Of a stretch of 64,000 nucleotides of DNA, positions 46,292 to 59,485 are shown piece by piece (the first letter of the stretch is position 1; the number at the start of each line of letters is the position of its first letter). A program made the position numbers and the translations under genes. The stretch comes from Riptortus pedestris (taxonomy: Eukaryota > Arthropoda > Insecta > Hemiptera > Alydidae), in contig CM032228.1 in the NCBI GenBank assembly GCA_019009955.1, positions 210,897,001 to 210,961,000 on the forward strand, in the 5' to 3' direction. The notes under the pieces are model-generated. The model did not search any database. It saw nothing but the letters and a program-made list of their open reading frames with translations, and was not told the DNA's origin.

Positions 46292-46514
46292 TTTTAGTCT
46301 AAATTAAATTTACTATAAATATTGTTCTATACATTTATTCTCTATCTTGAATATTAACCGAGATATTTGATTTTTTATTAAATTTGGGCCGATAACGGAT
46401 GGCAGTTTCCCGCCAAAAGCTATTTCGGCCCTTTGCCGTAACTGTTCTGCTACGTATGGAGATTTCTCAGACGTGGGAAATCTGCTTAGTTTACGCAGCC
46501 CCTGCGTGACGGAC
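46292..46514 (+). mobile_element. Family B element, right half, copy B8
   Basis: Begins inside the conserved middle (AAATTAAATTTACTATAAAT) and runs to the subterminal GGGAAATCTGCT, the intact 3' hairpin and GACGGAC before a T run. It is joined directly to repeat D2 on its left. Confidence 0.75.
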
Positions 46515-47107
46515 TTTTTACTGTTTCACCACTATCTTCTATGTAAAAAATCAAAGAAATACTTATATTTAACTGTTTGGAATTATAAGAATTTCTATTT
46601 GGATTCAATATGTGAATATGACTGTTCTTTTACAAACCCTCCTCCTCCTTTTTTGTGAAATGGCTGTAAAGCAGATCTCAAGAATATAATTTGATTTTTC
46701 TTGAAGTAATTCAGTTGGTAATGAATTATAATTTCTTTATATTTCACATTAATATAAAATACGGAGGTGATAAAAGTATTCACTTGTGTGAGTGACCTTA
46801 TAAAAGTATTCAACCGTTTGATACATTTTCTAATACATGGATATCATTGGCCATACACAACAATCCCAGTAAAAGTTTTGGACTTCTGTCCTTCTAGGTT
46901 GGGGTCAGACAGTATTGACTCAACTCCTAATGAGCGACTGGCGTGAGTTATGATTGCTCCTTCATAACGCAGCTCAACTACTGCTATCAGCTCAGTAATT
47001 GTGCTTCAAATTACTGGCCTGTTTTCTTAGGGTAACGGCTACTCGCCACCTATTAGAATAATGGTTCTGTTTGTCTCTACTACTCCCTTTGCTAGTTCAA
47101 AAAATGG
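46515..47107. other. No gene recognised
   Basis: Mixed composition. The GC-richer stretch at 46900-47100 has no recognised identity. Confidence 0.45.
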
Positions 47108-47510
47108 AGCAATACGAAAATCGGTTTTTGGCCACTGCAAGAAAGCTTTTTTTTTAAACTATAAATGCTGAAACGAAATTTCATACTTAACGTAAAGAAA
47201 ACTACGATCTCATACCGCAAAAACTAGTTTCGTCATTTATTGTTATTAGTTTTGATTGAGAAATATTATAGTCCTGCTTGTATTTGTAAAGAGAGTATGG
47301 CAACAATTTATTTTTCTGTATAAAAATATACTTTTCATGTTTGCAAGTTATTGGTTGGTTACTGTTTCGGCATTTTGAAAAACTTTAAGAAGAAATGTTC
47401 GTCCCGTTTCCAAAAACAATTAATATTGAAGGCTAAAAAGAGGTTGGAAATTTTTAAAAAATAAATAAAATTGAAGGTTTTGGTGCATTCTCATATTTGA
47501 AAAAATCATT
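47108..47510 (+). repeat. Dispersed repeat D, copy D3, diverged
   Basis: Shares AAACGAAATTTCATACTTA, CATGTTTGCAAGTTATTG, TCGTCCC(G)TTTCCAA and TTGAAGGTTTTGGTGCATTC with D1. Confidence 0.6.
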
Positions 47511-49449
47511 ATGGAAATGTTTCATAGAGATTTATACGCTGACCTTAGGATATAGGTACTACAAGAGAAAAACATTGTTTTATCTTATGAACTATATATA
47601 CTTATTTGGTTGTTTAAGTGCAATATTTATGATTGATATAATGTTTACATACCTCACCTTGATTTAGTACGTCTCGACAGAACATTTTTGTATGTTTGCT
47701 GAATTCTAAATACATAATTTGAGGAAAGTAATGAGTGACACAATAATAATATGTAGTTTTTAATATTGTAAGTTAATTTGGTAGTATGTATGTCCATCGA
47801 ATTCGATTCTACCCCTCCTGGAATCATTGCGTTGCATATGTTTTATATAATTTTTTCAAGCCAAATATGGTGTTTGTTATCGAAGGTAGTAATTAAACAG
47901 GAGTTTGTTTTAAATAAAATATTTATATAAACAACAAAAATCTAAATAGCAATAATACACATTTGTTTGCATTCCCAGTTTTCAGTCTGGGTTTCTTGTT
48001 ATCATATGCGAATTATTTATTTATTCATTTTTTCATTCAAAATGTGTCACTTCTGTTAACTATTCTGTCCGTCCTCTATCCTACACTTTACGTTTATCTC
48101 CTTCCATTTATTTAACGTTATTAATTAAGAGAAGACGTTTTACCACAAGAATGCCCGCAAGTTATTCCTTCAATTGGCCCAGAGAATGTACTTAATTGTA
48201 TGTTCTTATGTCTTCCAAGAATTATTGATAATTTATTCACACATTTTGCAAATTTCTAACCAAACAAGAAAGAAAAAAGAAGGCTTGTTGTAATCATTGT
48301 GAAACAAGGCAAGTTAATAAGTAATAGGTTACGGCTTATGAAATTTTTGACATAAATTGAAAATAATATAACATAATAAGAATATGAATAAAAAATTAGT
48401 TCACGTTCCAAGACCACTGAACAACGATGACGGAAAATAGCCTAATGTTGTCTTTAGAGGGTGGAAAATGTGCTTGAATATTGGTGCAGGAAACAGGGAG
48501 AGATATTAAAATTTGCTATAGATTCACTGTAGTTAAGGATTAAGAGAAAGAAAAAATAACAATACTCTGGATGTTTTTTATGGAATTCTTTTCATTGCTG
48601 TTGGTAAATGGGAGGCATGAGACCCACGTGGGTGTTGAGTTTGAAATTGGCTCCAACGGAGAGCACTGGTAGTTCAGTAGTATGCCGCTAGGTTGGGTCG
48701 AAGAGCTTCCAGCATCTGCCGCTAGGATTCGCTGAGCGTACCTCTGTATCTACCTGCCGTCTGGTGGCGATTTCCTCAACTACTTCGGCCCTTCCCGCCC
48801 ACACGTTTTCAAACGAGTATCATTGATTTTTGTTTTAATTTTATAAAGTATATCTTTTCCTTATAAGTTTGGAAGAAAAATGTTTCTTCACAACTATATT
48901 TTTTAATTCTAATAGTTATTTTGTGTACGTAATTGAAATACACCATTTTCAACTTATCTTGAACAAAATGTAGTTTCAAACAAGAATATTTACTTCAATT
49001 TTTAGTTTTTTTTTTTTTGTTTTTTTTTTTAATAAGATATATGATTATAAGGTTTTAAAAATTTAGGGGGTTTGAAGTAACTGTTTGCAACACAATTTTA
49101 TCCTTTTGGTTAGGGTTGGGAGGACCTCAAACAAAAATCTTATTAAATAAAAAAGGTCGTGTGTTGTGAAGGGGACTAACTTCTTATTTAAGCAGACCCA
49201 TTATTTATCTTTTTTACTTTCCTTAAACGTTTTCTTTTTTTTTCTGTATCACCTTATTTTCTTCTTCTGACTTTTAACACTTGATGGACTCATGCCCACC
49301 ATTTATCTCAAGATAAATTGAATACTATAAAGGATAATAAGAATATTGTTTAACGATTGCTGCAACTCGATCCAAGACCACTGAATTATGACGGAAACTC
49401 GCCAATCACAATAAAGTTGACGTATGGAGAAAGAGGAAAATATAATACA
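47511..49449. other. Non-coding, no gene recognised
   Basis: AT-rich except for about 48600-48800, which is GC-richer and carries TGCCGCTAGG twice (about 48683 and 48719). That patch may be part of an unrecognised repeat. Poly-T runs near 49005-49030. Confidence 0.5.
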
Positions 49450-50332
49450 TCTGTATATATATAAAAATGAATGTTTGTCTGTATGTCCTTTATAGAATCG
49501 TAAACGGCTGAACCGAATTTTATGAAACTTGGTATGTATATTACTACTAAAACAGGTTAGGTTTCTGGCTATATTAATATTCTCTGAGACGAACAGGAGT
49601 GGGGGTTATAAGGGAGCCCAGAAATTAAAAATAGCGATATTTCGTCTCCTATTGGTTTCTCGGCAAATATACACATAACAAAAACTGTTTATTTTGTTAT
49701 TTAGAATAACTTTTGTAATATCCCTTTTGTCGTATACTGAAGTATAAATGAGTTATAGGTTAAAAACAATAGTGGGAGTCAACAATTGTATATGGCACAA
49801 AAGACAACCGAATTAAACGAAACTCCATAAGTGATTATTAAACTTAACAGCCATTATTAACAAGTTGAATGAACACCAAAGTATATTGTCACACCCCCCC
49901 CCCTCTCCCAAGCATTAATTAATCAGAAATGTCAGTTTCTCCTTAAATGTATTTAATACTTTATTTAATTAAAATAGGAAAAATAATTCAACAAACACTT
50001 TTGTATTGCGAAGAAAATGTAATAAGAATTATTATCATAATTTAATATAAAAAGAACTGATACTTTAAAAAGTAGGATGTTGGAAACAGTGAGTGAGTGA
50101 TGAGAGGTGGGAGACTTCCTTTCTGTCCTTTCACTGCAAACCTTATATTTCAGCGAATTGTTTAAGCTATTAGCTTTTCCTGGTGATTAAGATTACTTCA
50201 TACTCGAGTGTAAATCCTAAGCATTGAGACGGGAAAATGTAAAAATATCGTACAAAGTAAAGCCCCAAAAAATAATACCATCATCATTCAGCCTCAAATG
50301 ATTTCCCAGGCGAAGCCGGGTACCTTAGCTAG
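49450..50332 (+). mobile_element. Family A-related element, copy A13, with Helitron-like ends
   Basis: 5' end TCTGTATATATATAAAAATG directly after an A (TC start, A upstream), then GGCTGAACCGAATTTTATGA and about one monomer (about 49600-49830). After 49830 it diverges. The last 130 bp return to the family 3' end, with GCGAAGCCGGGTACCTTAGCTAG ending at 50332. This is the clearest case of a TC 5' terminus together with a CTAG 3' terminus. The base after CTAG is C, not T. Confidence 0.7.
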
Positions 50333-51389
50333 CTATAAATAATATTCAATATTGCTGCAGGATACTGAGTATCGACATTATAGTTTACAATAGGTTCACC
50401 GTAGTTAAGGATTAAGCAGGATGACTAAATGGAATTCCCCCTTTTTTTTTAGATTGGCTTCATAGAAAACAAAACAATAAATATTCATCAGTTAGTTCTA
50501 TTTGCGCGTCTGACCTGGAGTTTATTTTATTTAATTGATATTATTTAAAGTTAATATTCATTATTTAAATTTCTCATATCTGAAGACTATTTCTTAGTAA
50601 AATATGGGAACGGGATATTTATTTTACGACGTCAAGCATTCATGTGACTTTTATATAGATTATTTAAAGTCAGAACACACTTAAGATCCAAATAGATGTA
50701 AAATCATATATGCCAAAAACCTCCAAAGATTATTGATTGTGTTTGAGAAAATTGTTTGCTTTGAGATGAATAAGTAAAGGCTGCCTGATTTACCTTTCTG
50801 TAAATTATTATTTTAAAATAGTCTGCAGAAGCCTAATGTGCGTTAAGAACGCTAATAGATAAAGTCGGCTTATATACCTACTTTGCAAATCATCGTGTCA
50901 GCTCCTAATAAAAATAGTTGTCATTTAAACAAATGTTTTATTAAAACTTCGCTTTAGGTGTTTCATATGTCACTTTTTCAAGGGGCTCAGTATTCACGCA
51001 ATTTTAGATTAAATAAATATAAGCATTAAGAAAGGACTTTCTGACTCGAATTACTTTTTTATTTGCAGCCAATGTTTAATGTATTGCAAAGAATCGTAAG
51101 ATTATTGTATTTTATATACATTTGTATGATGTGTCAAAATATCTTGAAGGAGCCCATCGCAGCTTGCAAAATCACATTGATCTAATAAAAGAGTTTCATA
51201 CAGAAAAATAACTAGTCATCATTGTGATACATTGCGTGAGTGTTTAATGCGTAACAGTCGACCATTATTAATTGTTTTATGTCCATCCCATTTATTTCTA
51301 TGACTGTTCATTCAAGAACGCTAAATTCTCAATCAGCAATGTAGCTATTGAAGACTTGTTTTTGCTTTATTTATATTTCAGAAAATTAA
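50333..51389. other. Non-coding, no gene recognised
   Basis: AT-rich without recognisable repeats. Confidence 0.55.
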
Positions 51390-51575
51390 ATTATTTATTA
51401 ACATCCACTTTTTACAACTAAGGCTAATTGGGAAGGGTTATCTACAGGTTACCGCCCTTTTCTAGCCAGAGTGGGACTAAGAATTTTATTTAATGAATTC
51501 TGTTACTAATTAAATTCCTCTGCCCGAGGCGGGAATCGAACTCGCCACTCCAGGTTTACCATGTGATTATGTTCC
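51390..51575 (-). mobile_element. tRNA-derived SINE, copy S1
   Basis: On the minus strand it starts with a pol III B-box-like GAGTTCGATTCCC and continues through a body shared with 56330-56490 and 63015-63180 (CCCAATTAGCCTTAGT, AAAAGTGGATGTTAATAAAT), ending in an AATAA-rich tail. Shared body plus B box plus A-rich tail fits a tRNA-derived SINE. The A box region is weak. Confidence 0.68.
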
Positions 51576-53473
51576 AGAGTAATTAATTTCCTTTGCATAG
51601 TAATATGTTTTTCATGCTTTTTGATATAGTATAATGAAATTGTAAGAAATAATTAAACTGCTAATCGGAGCTTTCTACTCAAATTTACATTTAGAGTTGC
51701 TGGAATAGAATCTATTATTTCTCCTTGTCCGTTATCTCCCATTTCCTATATATAAATCCTTTGATTGGACTCCTGTCAATTTATTTGTCCCCTCCCACCG
51801 CCAAATTCAATCATTGGCCTTCCCTTCCTCTTTCCTATCTCAATCTACTCTTTCATTCTGGAGAGTTCTCGCCTACGATAAATGGCTTCTATAGATTTCA
51901 GGTACGAATCATGGAAATTTCCATTTTAAAAAAGGTTTTATAACACTTGGCCTGCTATATCCTTGGCGCGTTCTCTCCTGTATTACAATGTAGTCACTTA
52001 CCCATGATAGCTACATCTTCATTTTTTTTATAATGTTATTTATATTTTTATTTTGAATTGACCTTGGAAATACGGATAGAAGGTTAATTTTCTTAGAGCT
52101 CAGTAACCGCTCAGCTAAATAAAATCTAGCGCCTTTCCCAGACTTTGAACCGGCACCTTTAACAGAGCCGTTCACATTATGCTCCGTACCGTTTAACTTT
52201 CATTTAATATCTACCGTTTGAAAGAAAATTTATTTACCCATCAAAATGTTAAGTCGGACTCTTGAGCCTGAGGAAATGTTTAATGCTTTGAGTCAATGCA
52301 GTTTTAACGGCTAATGTTCTTTTGAAAGATTTCAACATAACATAAATTTTGTAAAATGGCTTGGAGGGGGACTGAACTTTTTTCGGGTATTCATCTTAAT
52401 TTCAAAGGTTACTCTAATCACACTTTGGAAATTGAATGATATAAAAAGTACCAACTCAAAAAATGGGCAATTGTTGGTATTGCACAGGTATAAGGATGTA
52501 TGGGGGAACAGCCCGACAAAAGTGTAATAAATATCATCTTTATTTTTATGTTTTAAGTCTATCCTGCCTCAACCAGGCAGGGAAACCTCATCAGAATTCA
52601 GCCTCAAATTAAATGAATATTGTTCTTAGCAATCTGCGTTGTCGCATATTATAAAAAAGAATATGCATTGTAGAGAACAGGAGGAATCATATTCCTGCGT
52701 GATTGAGATCCTGTATTATTACCAATATACTTGAAATAATAGATATTTTATTTATTGAAAGTGCAAGATGTGTATAGCTTTCTTCTGAAAAGGAAACATA
52801 CGTGAGCCATGCACCCCAATGATTATGATTTTTCTATTCCTTTTTTGTTCTTTTTTTCCTCCGGAGTATTCTAGATGGACAGCCTATTTATGAAATATTT
52901 ATTTCTGAATACAACGAACAGTTGAACTTGAGTACAATTTTATATCCACATTTGGTCATTTTATTTGTAAACAATTTAATTACTGTTTATCAAATATTGT
53001 ATACCCAACACCCCCTGATTATTTCATTAGTTAAAATGACAAATTCTTTTGAATTCGAGACCTCAAAATCTATTTTTCAAAAAAATATTCTTCTAGGTAA
53101 AATAATGTACATTGAGATATAGATTTTGTAGTTATGTGTAAATGTCTCTTAAAATAATGCCCTTAAAAAATTTTTGATTTAATTATATGTTTCCTTTTTG
53201 TTTTAGGTAAGTACTGCCAAGCTGGGAGTAGCCATTATTAATTACCAAAAGTTAGCAGTAAGTAAATGTGCTTCTCATTGCCTATTTGTGTGCGTGTATG
53301 TTTGTGGGCAATCCCCTGCTAACTAGTCGAAGCTCATGGATGTTGTATTTCGTTAAATGCATAATTAAAGTTTCATGAATTATTGAATTTGTCCCCACCG
53401 GAAGTCGGTAAAGTACTTTCAAATCATTTCATTCATTTTATCCAGAAAATTTCCTGTAATTGATTTTTTTAAA
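51576..53473. other. Non-coding; contains a second tRNA-like SINE candidate
   Basis: Otherwise AT-rich. About 52560-52580 has a CCTGCCTCAACCAGGCAGG hairpin followed by CATCAGAATTCAGCCTCAAA, which resembles the family A 3' region. Too short to call. Confidence 0.45.
52040..52200 (-). mobile_element. Possible tRNA-derived SINE of a second family
   Basis: Minus strand has GCCGGTTCAAAGTC (B-box-like) about 50 bp after a weak A-box-like region, followed by a non-tRNA body (GCTGAGCGGTTACTGAGCTC). Single copy in this window, so the call rests on the promoter motif only. Confidence 0.4.
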
Positions 53474-54064
53474 AGCAGATTTCTTTTAAGGGAAATCAGC
53501 TATTGAAGTCGTACTCATGACGCGATTTTCGAATAATGTCTTCCAAGTTCAATCGATCCTACCCAGGAGACGACTAAAATGAGGTCCGTTCAAAATTCTT
53601 TATATGTAATTTGTCTATTAACGCTCTAGCAGTTGCAATTTTTGTGTGATCGTTACCAAACTCCATATTTAAACGTTTTATCTAAAAAGAATGGGTTTAA
53701 GTTCTTTAATGGCGGAAATCGGACCTGAGGGAGTGTGGGAGTTAAAGGTTGGAATTTCGATAATTGGAAATATATTCGTTGCCATACGTCAGATCGAAAA
53801 ATGGTATAGAACCAATCTTATTGCAAATTGAATGATCTATAAATATTGACCTATACATATTTACTGTATCATGAATATTAACCGAGATATTTGGATTTCA
53901 TAGTTTTCGCCTTTCAGGAAACCCCCAACCCTACTCATGTAATAATAATAATAAGCTGATATAATATCATGAACCATTTCATTCCAAGTTTAAATACCAA
54001 ATATTGTTTTCATTGACCTCTACTTAGCAGGGTATATGCAACTACGTTCTCTTGCCCCCCCCCC
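53474..54064 (+). mobile_element. Family B element B9, unexpanded linker
   Basis: 5' end AGCAGATTTCTTTTAAGGG, AATCAGCTATTGAAGTCG, GAGGTCCGTTCAAAATTC, then the short linker TTTATATGTAATTTGTC in place of a TA microsatellite, then TATTAACGCTCTAGCAG and the conserved middle. The 3' hairpin is not found. The copy fades out at a C10 run (54055-54064). Confidence 0.75.
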
Positions 54065-54973
54065 ATTCTTTTATTCTTGGATTACTAATATTTGAGTGAT
54101 TGAGATAAAAATTATTCTTATTCATTATAAATTACAACACTAAATACAGTAACTAGTTTTCAATAAAATTAATATGTTATATTCAGATATATTTTAGTAG
54201 TTGTTGTTCTTTCCGGTCTAGAATATTTCTGTTTATCTGTTTAGCTTTCAGAGGTTGGATGACCTCTTAGTTTACAATTCAGACGCTTTCCGTTGGAAGG
54301 TTATTAAAATTGACTCAAATATTTCGCATTTCCGTTTGCATTTATTCACTTAATATTCACGGTGATTAAGTGTTTGTTGTTGTTATATTGCATTCTTTAA
54401 TATTAATCGAAAAGTCATATGTCTGTCTCATCCTTTCTCCTGTGTTCGCTGAAATTTTATTTTTCTTAACTCAATGGAAACTCATTCCTAATGGACAGGT
54501 CTATCTCTCAATCCCATGAAACCTTGGTTTGGCTTTAAAATATGACAACTTTCCTTTGATGATGCACGTGGATCTGCCTTATCATTTTTTTCAGGATAAG
54601 AAGAAATAGACTTCTTCCAAAATTTACATAAGTGCATGTAAAAGTGTTTAAAAGATAACCCTAATGTTTGTTTGTTTGTGACAGATGTAGAGTTTGAGAG
54701 AAGGGGGGGGGGTGAGCGAGAGATAGATTAACGTTCAAAGTTCATGGAAACCGTAAACTTTCATTTTTAAGAGGCGTGACTACCTGAAATGTGTTTGTGT
54801 TGATGATGGAAACGCGACACAACCTACGCAGATGAGAGGAAAAGCTTGCGCGGGAAAATACTAATCAACGATTGACATCCGAATACTCTGAGTGAGCTAG
54901 TTCAAAATAAAGGCGTAAAGATGTATTTACAAACAATCCAATAGTACAAAAAATACATAATTATATACGAATG
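54065..54973. other. Non-coding, no gene recognised
   Basis: AT-rich. A G-run lies at about 54702-54712. Confidence 0.5.
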
Positions 54974-55135
54974 GTCCGAGAGTTAATAAGGGTCGTCTAC
55001 TTCATGCGGATTCCAAACCACTTGGGAATAAATGGAAATGAAAAAGCATATGTAGCAGCCTTAGAAGCCCACCAAATCGAGTTGGACTTTTATTTAGTGA
55101 ACGAGCAATTTTGGGTCCAAAGTAAATCCCGGTAA
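54974..55135 (+). pseudogene. LINE RNase H domain fragment
   Basis: A 53-codon frame carries FMRIPNHLGINGNEKAYVAA, the (W)(I/V)PSHxGIxGNExAD motif at the end of RNase H in I/R1/Loa-type LINE ORF2. The usual tryptophan and the D of NExAD are changed. It stops at TAA soon after. The following C/T-rich stretch (to about 55500) could be a decayed LINE tail. Confidence 0.68.
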
Positions 55136-56329
55136 TAAAATTTTAAAAACAAATTGTATTGGACCGGTTGTATAAGAGCTGCCTCTAAGTAAAGGTGGTG
55201 AAGAGAAGGACAAAGCTAATATAGGATATATCTGGCCGTACCTCAATCTGAGTCCCCCTTCATGTCTCCTATTCCTATTCATCGGTCCAGCCCTATCCCT
55301 TCCTGGATTACACGGCATCCCTCTGTAATCCCTGCTCTGGTATCACCCATGTCGCCTCTCTTATTGCCCAATCGCTCCTTTTATCGCCTCTTCCTTAGAA
55401 ATAGCCATTCTTCCTGACAGCTTTATACCCTCATTCTTTATAACGTCCTTGTTTTTTTTTTCATTTTCCTCCACCGGTCACCATAAACAACAAGAAAAAC
55501 AAAACTTTTTTAATGAAAATAATCTTGTTTTATTTATCAATTATTGAGAAAAGTTCCGCAAATGTGTGGATATTTTAGAGAGTCATAATGATATGGTTTT
55601 TCTCTCAAATATTTATGCAGATTATATTCAAATAGTGGTTTTAATGCTTATGAAAATGACCGAATTACATTTATGGGACGAAAGGTGACACGTAACACGA
55701 GCAATTATGTTAACACCTCTTCCTCGCCCACAAATGTAGGATGTCTTGCAGCAATTCTCAAGCTTTAAATACTTCATATCCAACGGTTGAAATCCGCTAT
55801 ATTCAACATTCTTTAATGGTTCTTGATGCCACATCTACTCCAATTTTCTTTGGACCTGTAGGACCAGCCCAGTCAGGCGTCCCTTGTACAGATCACTTCA
55901 TAATATGATAAGTATATATAATAAGTAATAACTGAGTATGATAAATACACATAACATTATAAAAGTATGTATTTATTGAAACTTCCATTAAATAAAGCAA
56001 ATATGAAATATTACTCGCCATTTACTTTAGTGGTGATGTTAACATCGTCACTATGAAGTGAGTGTAATTAAAAGTAACTTTGGAACCCTTCATCAGAAAA
56101 TGTTGGACTCCGAGGTAAGTTAATTGTTCTTGCCAATATTTTGATAAAAATAATTTAAGCCTTTCTAATGAATACAGTAACAGACTTACAAAAGGTTACC
56201 TAGAATTAGTAAAACTTACCGCATTTAATTTATGAGGAATATATTGTACGGTTATATAGTACTATATATTCAAATATAAGTATATTTGTAACAGTAGATA
56301 CACTTATTTTACTAAATTAATTTTCAAAG
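55136..56329. other. No gene; C/T-rich segment
   Basis: 55230-55500 is rich in short C and T runs and GC-richer than its surroundings, possibly the tail of the LINE above. The remainder is AT-rich and unassigned. Confidence 0.4.
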
Positions 56330-56490
56330 AGCGTTAAACACACATGGTAGAACTAGAGTGGAGAGTTCGATTCTCGCCTGGGTAATAGAAATTTATATTA
56401 CGGGGTACGTGCAGATAACCCGTTTCATTTAGCCTTAGTAGCAAAAAGTGGACGTTAATAAATATCAATAACATTTTCAAATTTAATAGT
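56330..56490 (+). mobile_element. tRNA-derived SINE, copy S2
   Basis: GAGTTCGATTCTCGCCTGGG (B-box-like) at about 56366, then the shared body with AGCCTTAGTAGCAAAAAGTG and GACGTTAATAAATATCAATA. Same family as S1 and S3, opposite orientation. Confidence 0.7.
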
Positions 56491-58115
56491 AAATCTTTTA
56501 TAACTGTCGAATTGTAAAATTTCTCATTAAATATTTGTTTCCTTTAATTAAAAAAATAAAAAAAGTGTTAGATGTGTACATATGAAGAGAGATCAATGAG
56601 ACATGATTTGGAAAAATCATTAGACATTTGAGTCGACGAATGAGGAAATGAAAATACCCAGCTCATAAAAACATAGGTACACTACTATCAGTGCTCTCTG
56701 AATGGTCTTTTCAAACTTACTACCGAATTATGCGAGTAATGTATATACGGCATTCAATAAAACTCACATAAAATAAGTTAATAAGTTAATGAATTAAGTA
56801 CAAAATTGATATTTGTAGAGTACATTGAACTTTAAAATTTAATTTAATTGAAATATATCGTACAATATGTAATAGAAACGTAACTAAAAGCTTGTGGTAA
56901 TAAGTACATAAGAAGATACATAATATATTTTTCATATAAATTGACCACCATCTTAGGGGTAGCCAGCCTGCAATGGGTAGAAAAGAATAAAAATGTTTAG
57001 TTGAATATAGCAATATAGTTCACATACTTCCACATCAAAGAAAGAGAGAGATCAGAGGAACGCAGGCTTGAAGGGTCGCTTCGGAAAGTTTTACCTGAAT
57101 GTAACCTATATCAACCGAAATTATTTTCGTCGGTGTTGTAAGAAAGCTAATCTTCGTTTGAAGAAAATCGAAAATTTAAAAAAAAACAAAATATCTCTAC
57201 ATTAAGTTACATGTTCGATCGCTAATTGTCAGGGGGGAAAGGGAAGGATAATAAAGGTGAAGGTTAAATAACAAAGTTATGCTCGAATAGTGATAAATCA
57301 GGCTAGAGAAACAAGTGCCGTTACAATAATTATTTTCAAAATGATACTTGCAAGAGCGGAATCATTTTGACTTTCACTGTTGCTTAAAAAAAAAATAAAA
57401 AAGTCCGTCAAAATATGAGATCATAGTTATTTAGCTGTGTTAACTAACTCTTGACTCAGAGTGAATGATGGTGTTGCCCGCTTATTAAAATCCGTTAAGA
57501 TTCTAAGCGCACTGGCTGGCCATGCGAGATGCTAATCATTTAATAGTGAAATGGTTGAGTTCATCACCAACAAGGATTTCGTAATTAGCAGAACTAATTC
57601 CTCCATTATAATATTTGACAGCACATAGCGCTTGTATTAACAGGTGGAATTGTTCTGTTAATTTTCTTGTAAATTTGAAAGATCAACATTAATTTTTATA
57701 TCTTAATAAGTTGTCTTCTTTTTTTCCTTTACATTTTCTTTTCATTATGGGTAATTGCATCTGTTGATCTAGTAAGATGATATTTGTAGAGACTGTTTAA
57801 TGATTCAAATCATGATATCGGAGGGAAGGGTGGTGGATTTAGTAGAATGGGCTGAAGGTCCCCTGCATTCCAAGTAGGACGGGCACTCCTTCGATCCATT
57901 CGATATTCGGGCTGGGCCAGCATTGTACTCCTCAATGCCTTCTTCCTCCAGAGCTCTGGCTAATTTTCCCCCCTATCCCGGAACCACATTTATTCCCTCA
58001 ATACCTCCTTTCAGCTCTCTTGTCCTCTTTGAATTTTATCTCCTTCCCACTTCTCTCAAACGTTTGCTATATTTTTTGAAGGTCTTGTTTGCTGTTTGAT
58101 GGCATTCGTATTTCT
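56491..58115. other. Non-coding, no gene recognised
   Basis: AT-rich. 57830-58075 is GC-richer and C/T-rich, with no identity that I can support. Near 57405 is a lone AAAAAAGTCCGTCA matching the family B terminus for about 14 bp. Confidence 0.45.
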
Positions 58116-58625
58116 TAGCAGATTTACCCTAAGGGAAATCAGCTATTGAGGCCGAACTCAAGGCGCGATTTTTGATAAATTTCCTCAAATGTCGTATCGA
58201 TCCCATTTTCGTTCGATCACAATACTATCACAATCGTTACCAAACCTCTAATTTAAACGTTGCATGTAAAACTAAAAATCAAGTTCGTTATTTGCTGAAA
58301 TCCGACCATGGTGAGTTTAGAGAGGGAATTTTGAAAATTCTTATTTTCCCCGTTATTATACGTCGGGACGTAAAATTGTTTAGAAGTGATTTTATTGTAA
58401 ATGTAATGTTTTATAAATGTTTTTTCACTATCTTGATTATTAACCTGGGTATTTGTATTTTTTTAGTTTTCGGCCTTCTGTAAACCCCCCACTGTTGTAT
58501 GATAAACAACTTAATTCTTTTTATACAGTGAACCAAATATTGCTTTCAAGAGATATTTACTAGATGAATTTATACATGCAAATACTTCTTGGTTCTATGA
58601 TGTCGTCATCCAACATGAATATTCA
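58116..58625 (+). mobile_element. Family B element B10, diverged
   Basis: 5' end TAGCAGATTTACCCTAAGGG and AATCAGCTATTGAGGCCG, then a shortened left half without a TA tract, the middle (CAATCGTTACCAAACCTC, AAATCAAGTTCGTTA), and the long-variant segment TACATGCAAATACTTC. The 3' hairpin is not recognisable, so the right border is approximate. Confidence 0.65.
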
Positions 58626-59206
58626 CAGAAGGGGATCTTGATGAGGGGAAATTAAGAGTAAAATTTATGATGCTATTAGCATGTAGTGTGATATATGAGT
58701 TTTTCTTTTTGTAAATGAAATCTTTGTAATTCAGCAATGATTGGCTTTACAGATCTCTTAATTCGGCGTTTTTATTATCCTGACTGTGGTCTGAACTTAA
58801 ATGGTTGTTGTCCAAGCCATCTGCGAATTTTTGATGTCCTTTTTAAAAGTATATTCCCCTCATGCATACATAAACGGAACTTGTCACTGGTTTGTGTGCT
58901 GTTTGGTGTATTTGTGCTCCATGAGTGGTATTTAATCGGATTAAACCATCTTGTACTCCTATTAATTGTGCCGTCTTTGAACCCATATAAATTATTATAA
59001 TTATACCGTTGCAAATGGTTGCGCCTAGAGATAGCATTCCTGTATTGTGAAATGTGAAAGGTATATTGAAATGCGGATGGTATGCGAGTCACCTTGGGGT
59101 GACCATATGGGTATTTGTCTGTGGCCTAGAGACATTCTTCTACTGGAGGGGGCATTCCGTATCTCTGGATCTCATACAACAACCAGGTGTATTACTGGTT
59201 TCATAT

Positions 59207-59208
<2 letters not shown>
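58626..59208. other. No gene recognised
   Basis: Mixed composition. 59047-59200 is GC-richer and leads into the CT microsatellite. Open frames there run through the microsatellite and are not accepted. Confidence 0.45.
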
Positions 59209-59304
<96 letters not shown>

Positions 59305-59420
59305 CTCTCTCTCTCTCTCTCACACTCTTTCTCCCCCCTCTCTCCCTTGTACCCTTCAGAGTTTTTCCTGACCTTCCAATCTTCTTGTCAAAGTTTTTTT
59401 CATATATATATATAAAAGAA

Positions 59421-59485
<65 letters not shown>

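Noticed and set aside
57400..57415. Family B terminus GTCCGTCA
   Set aside because: Only about 14 bp match, with no hairpin or subterminal repeat following.
58737..59092. Overlapping frames of 64-105 codons on both strands
   Set aside because: No family recognised, open on both strands, no supporting context.
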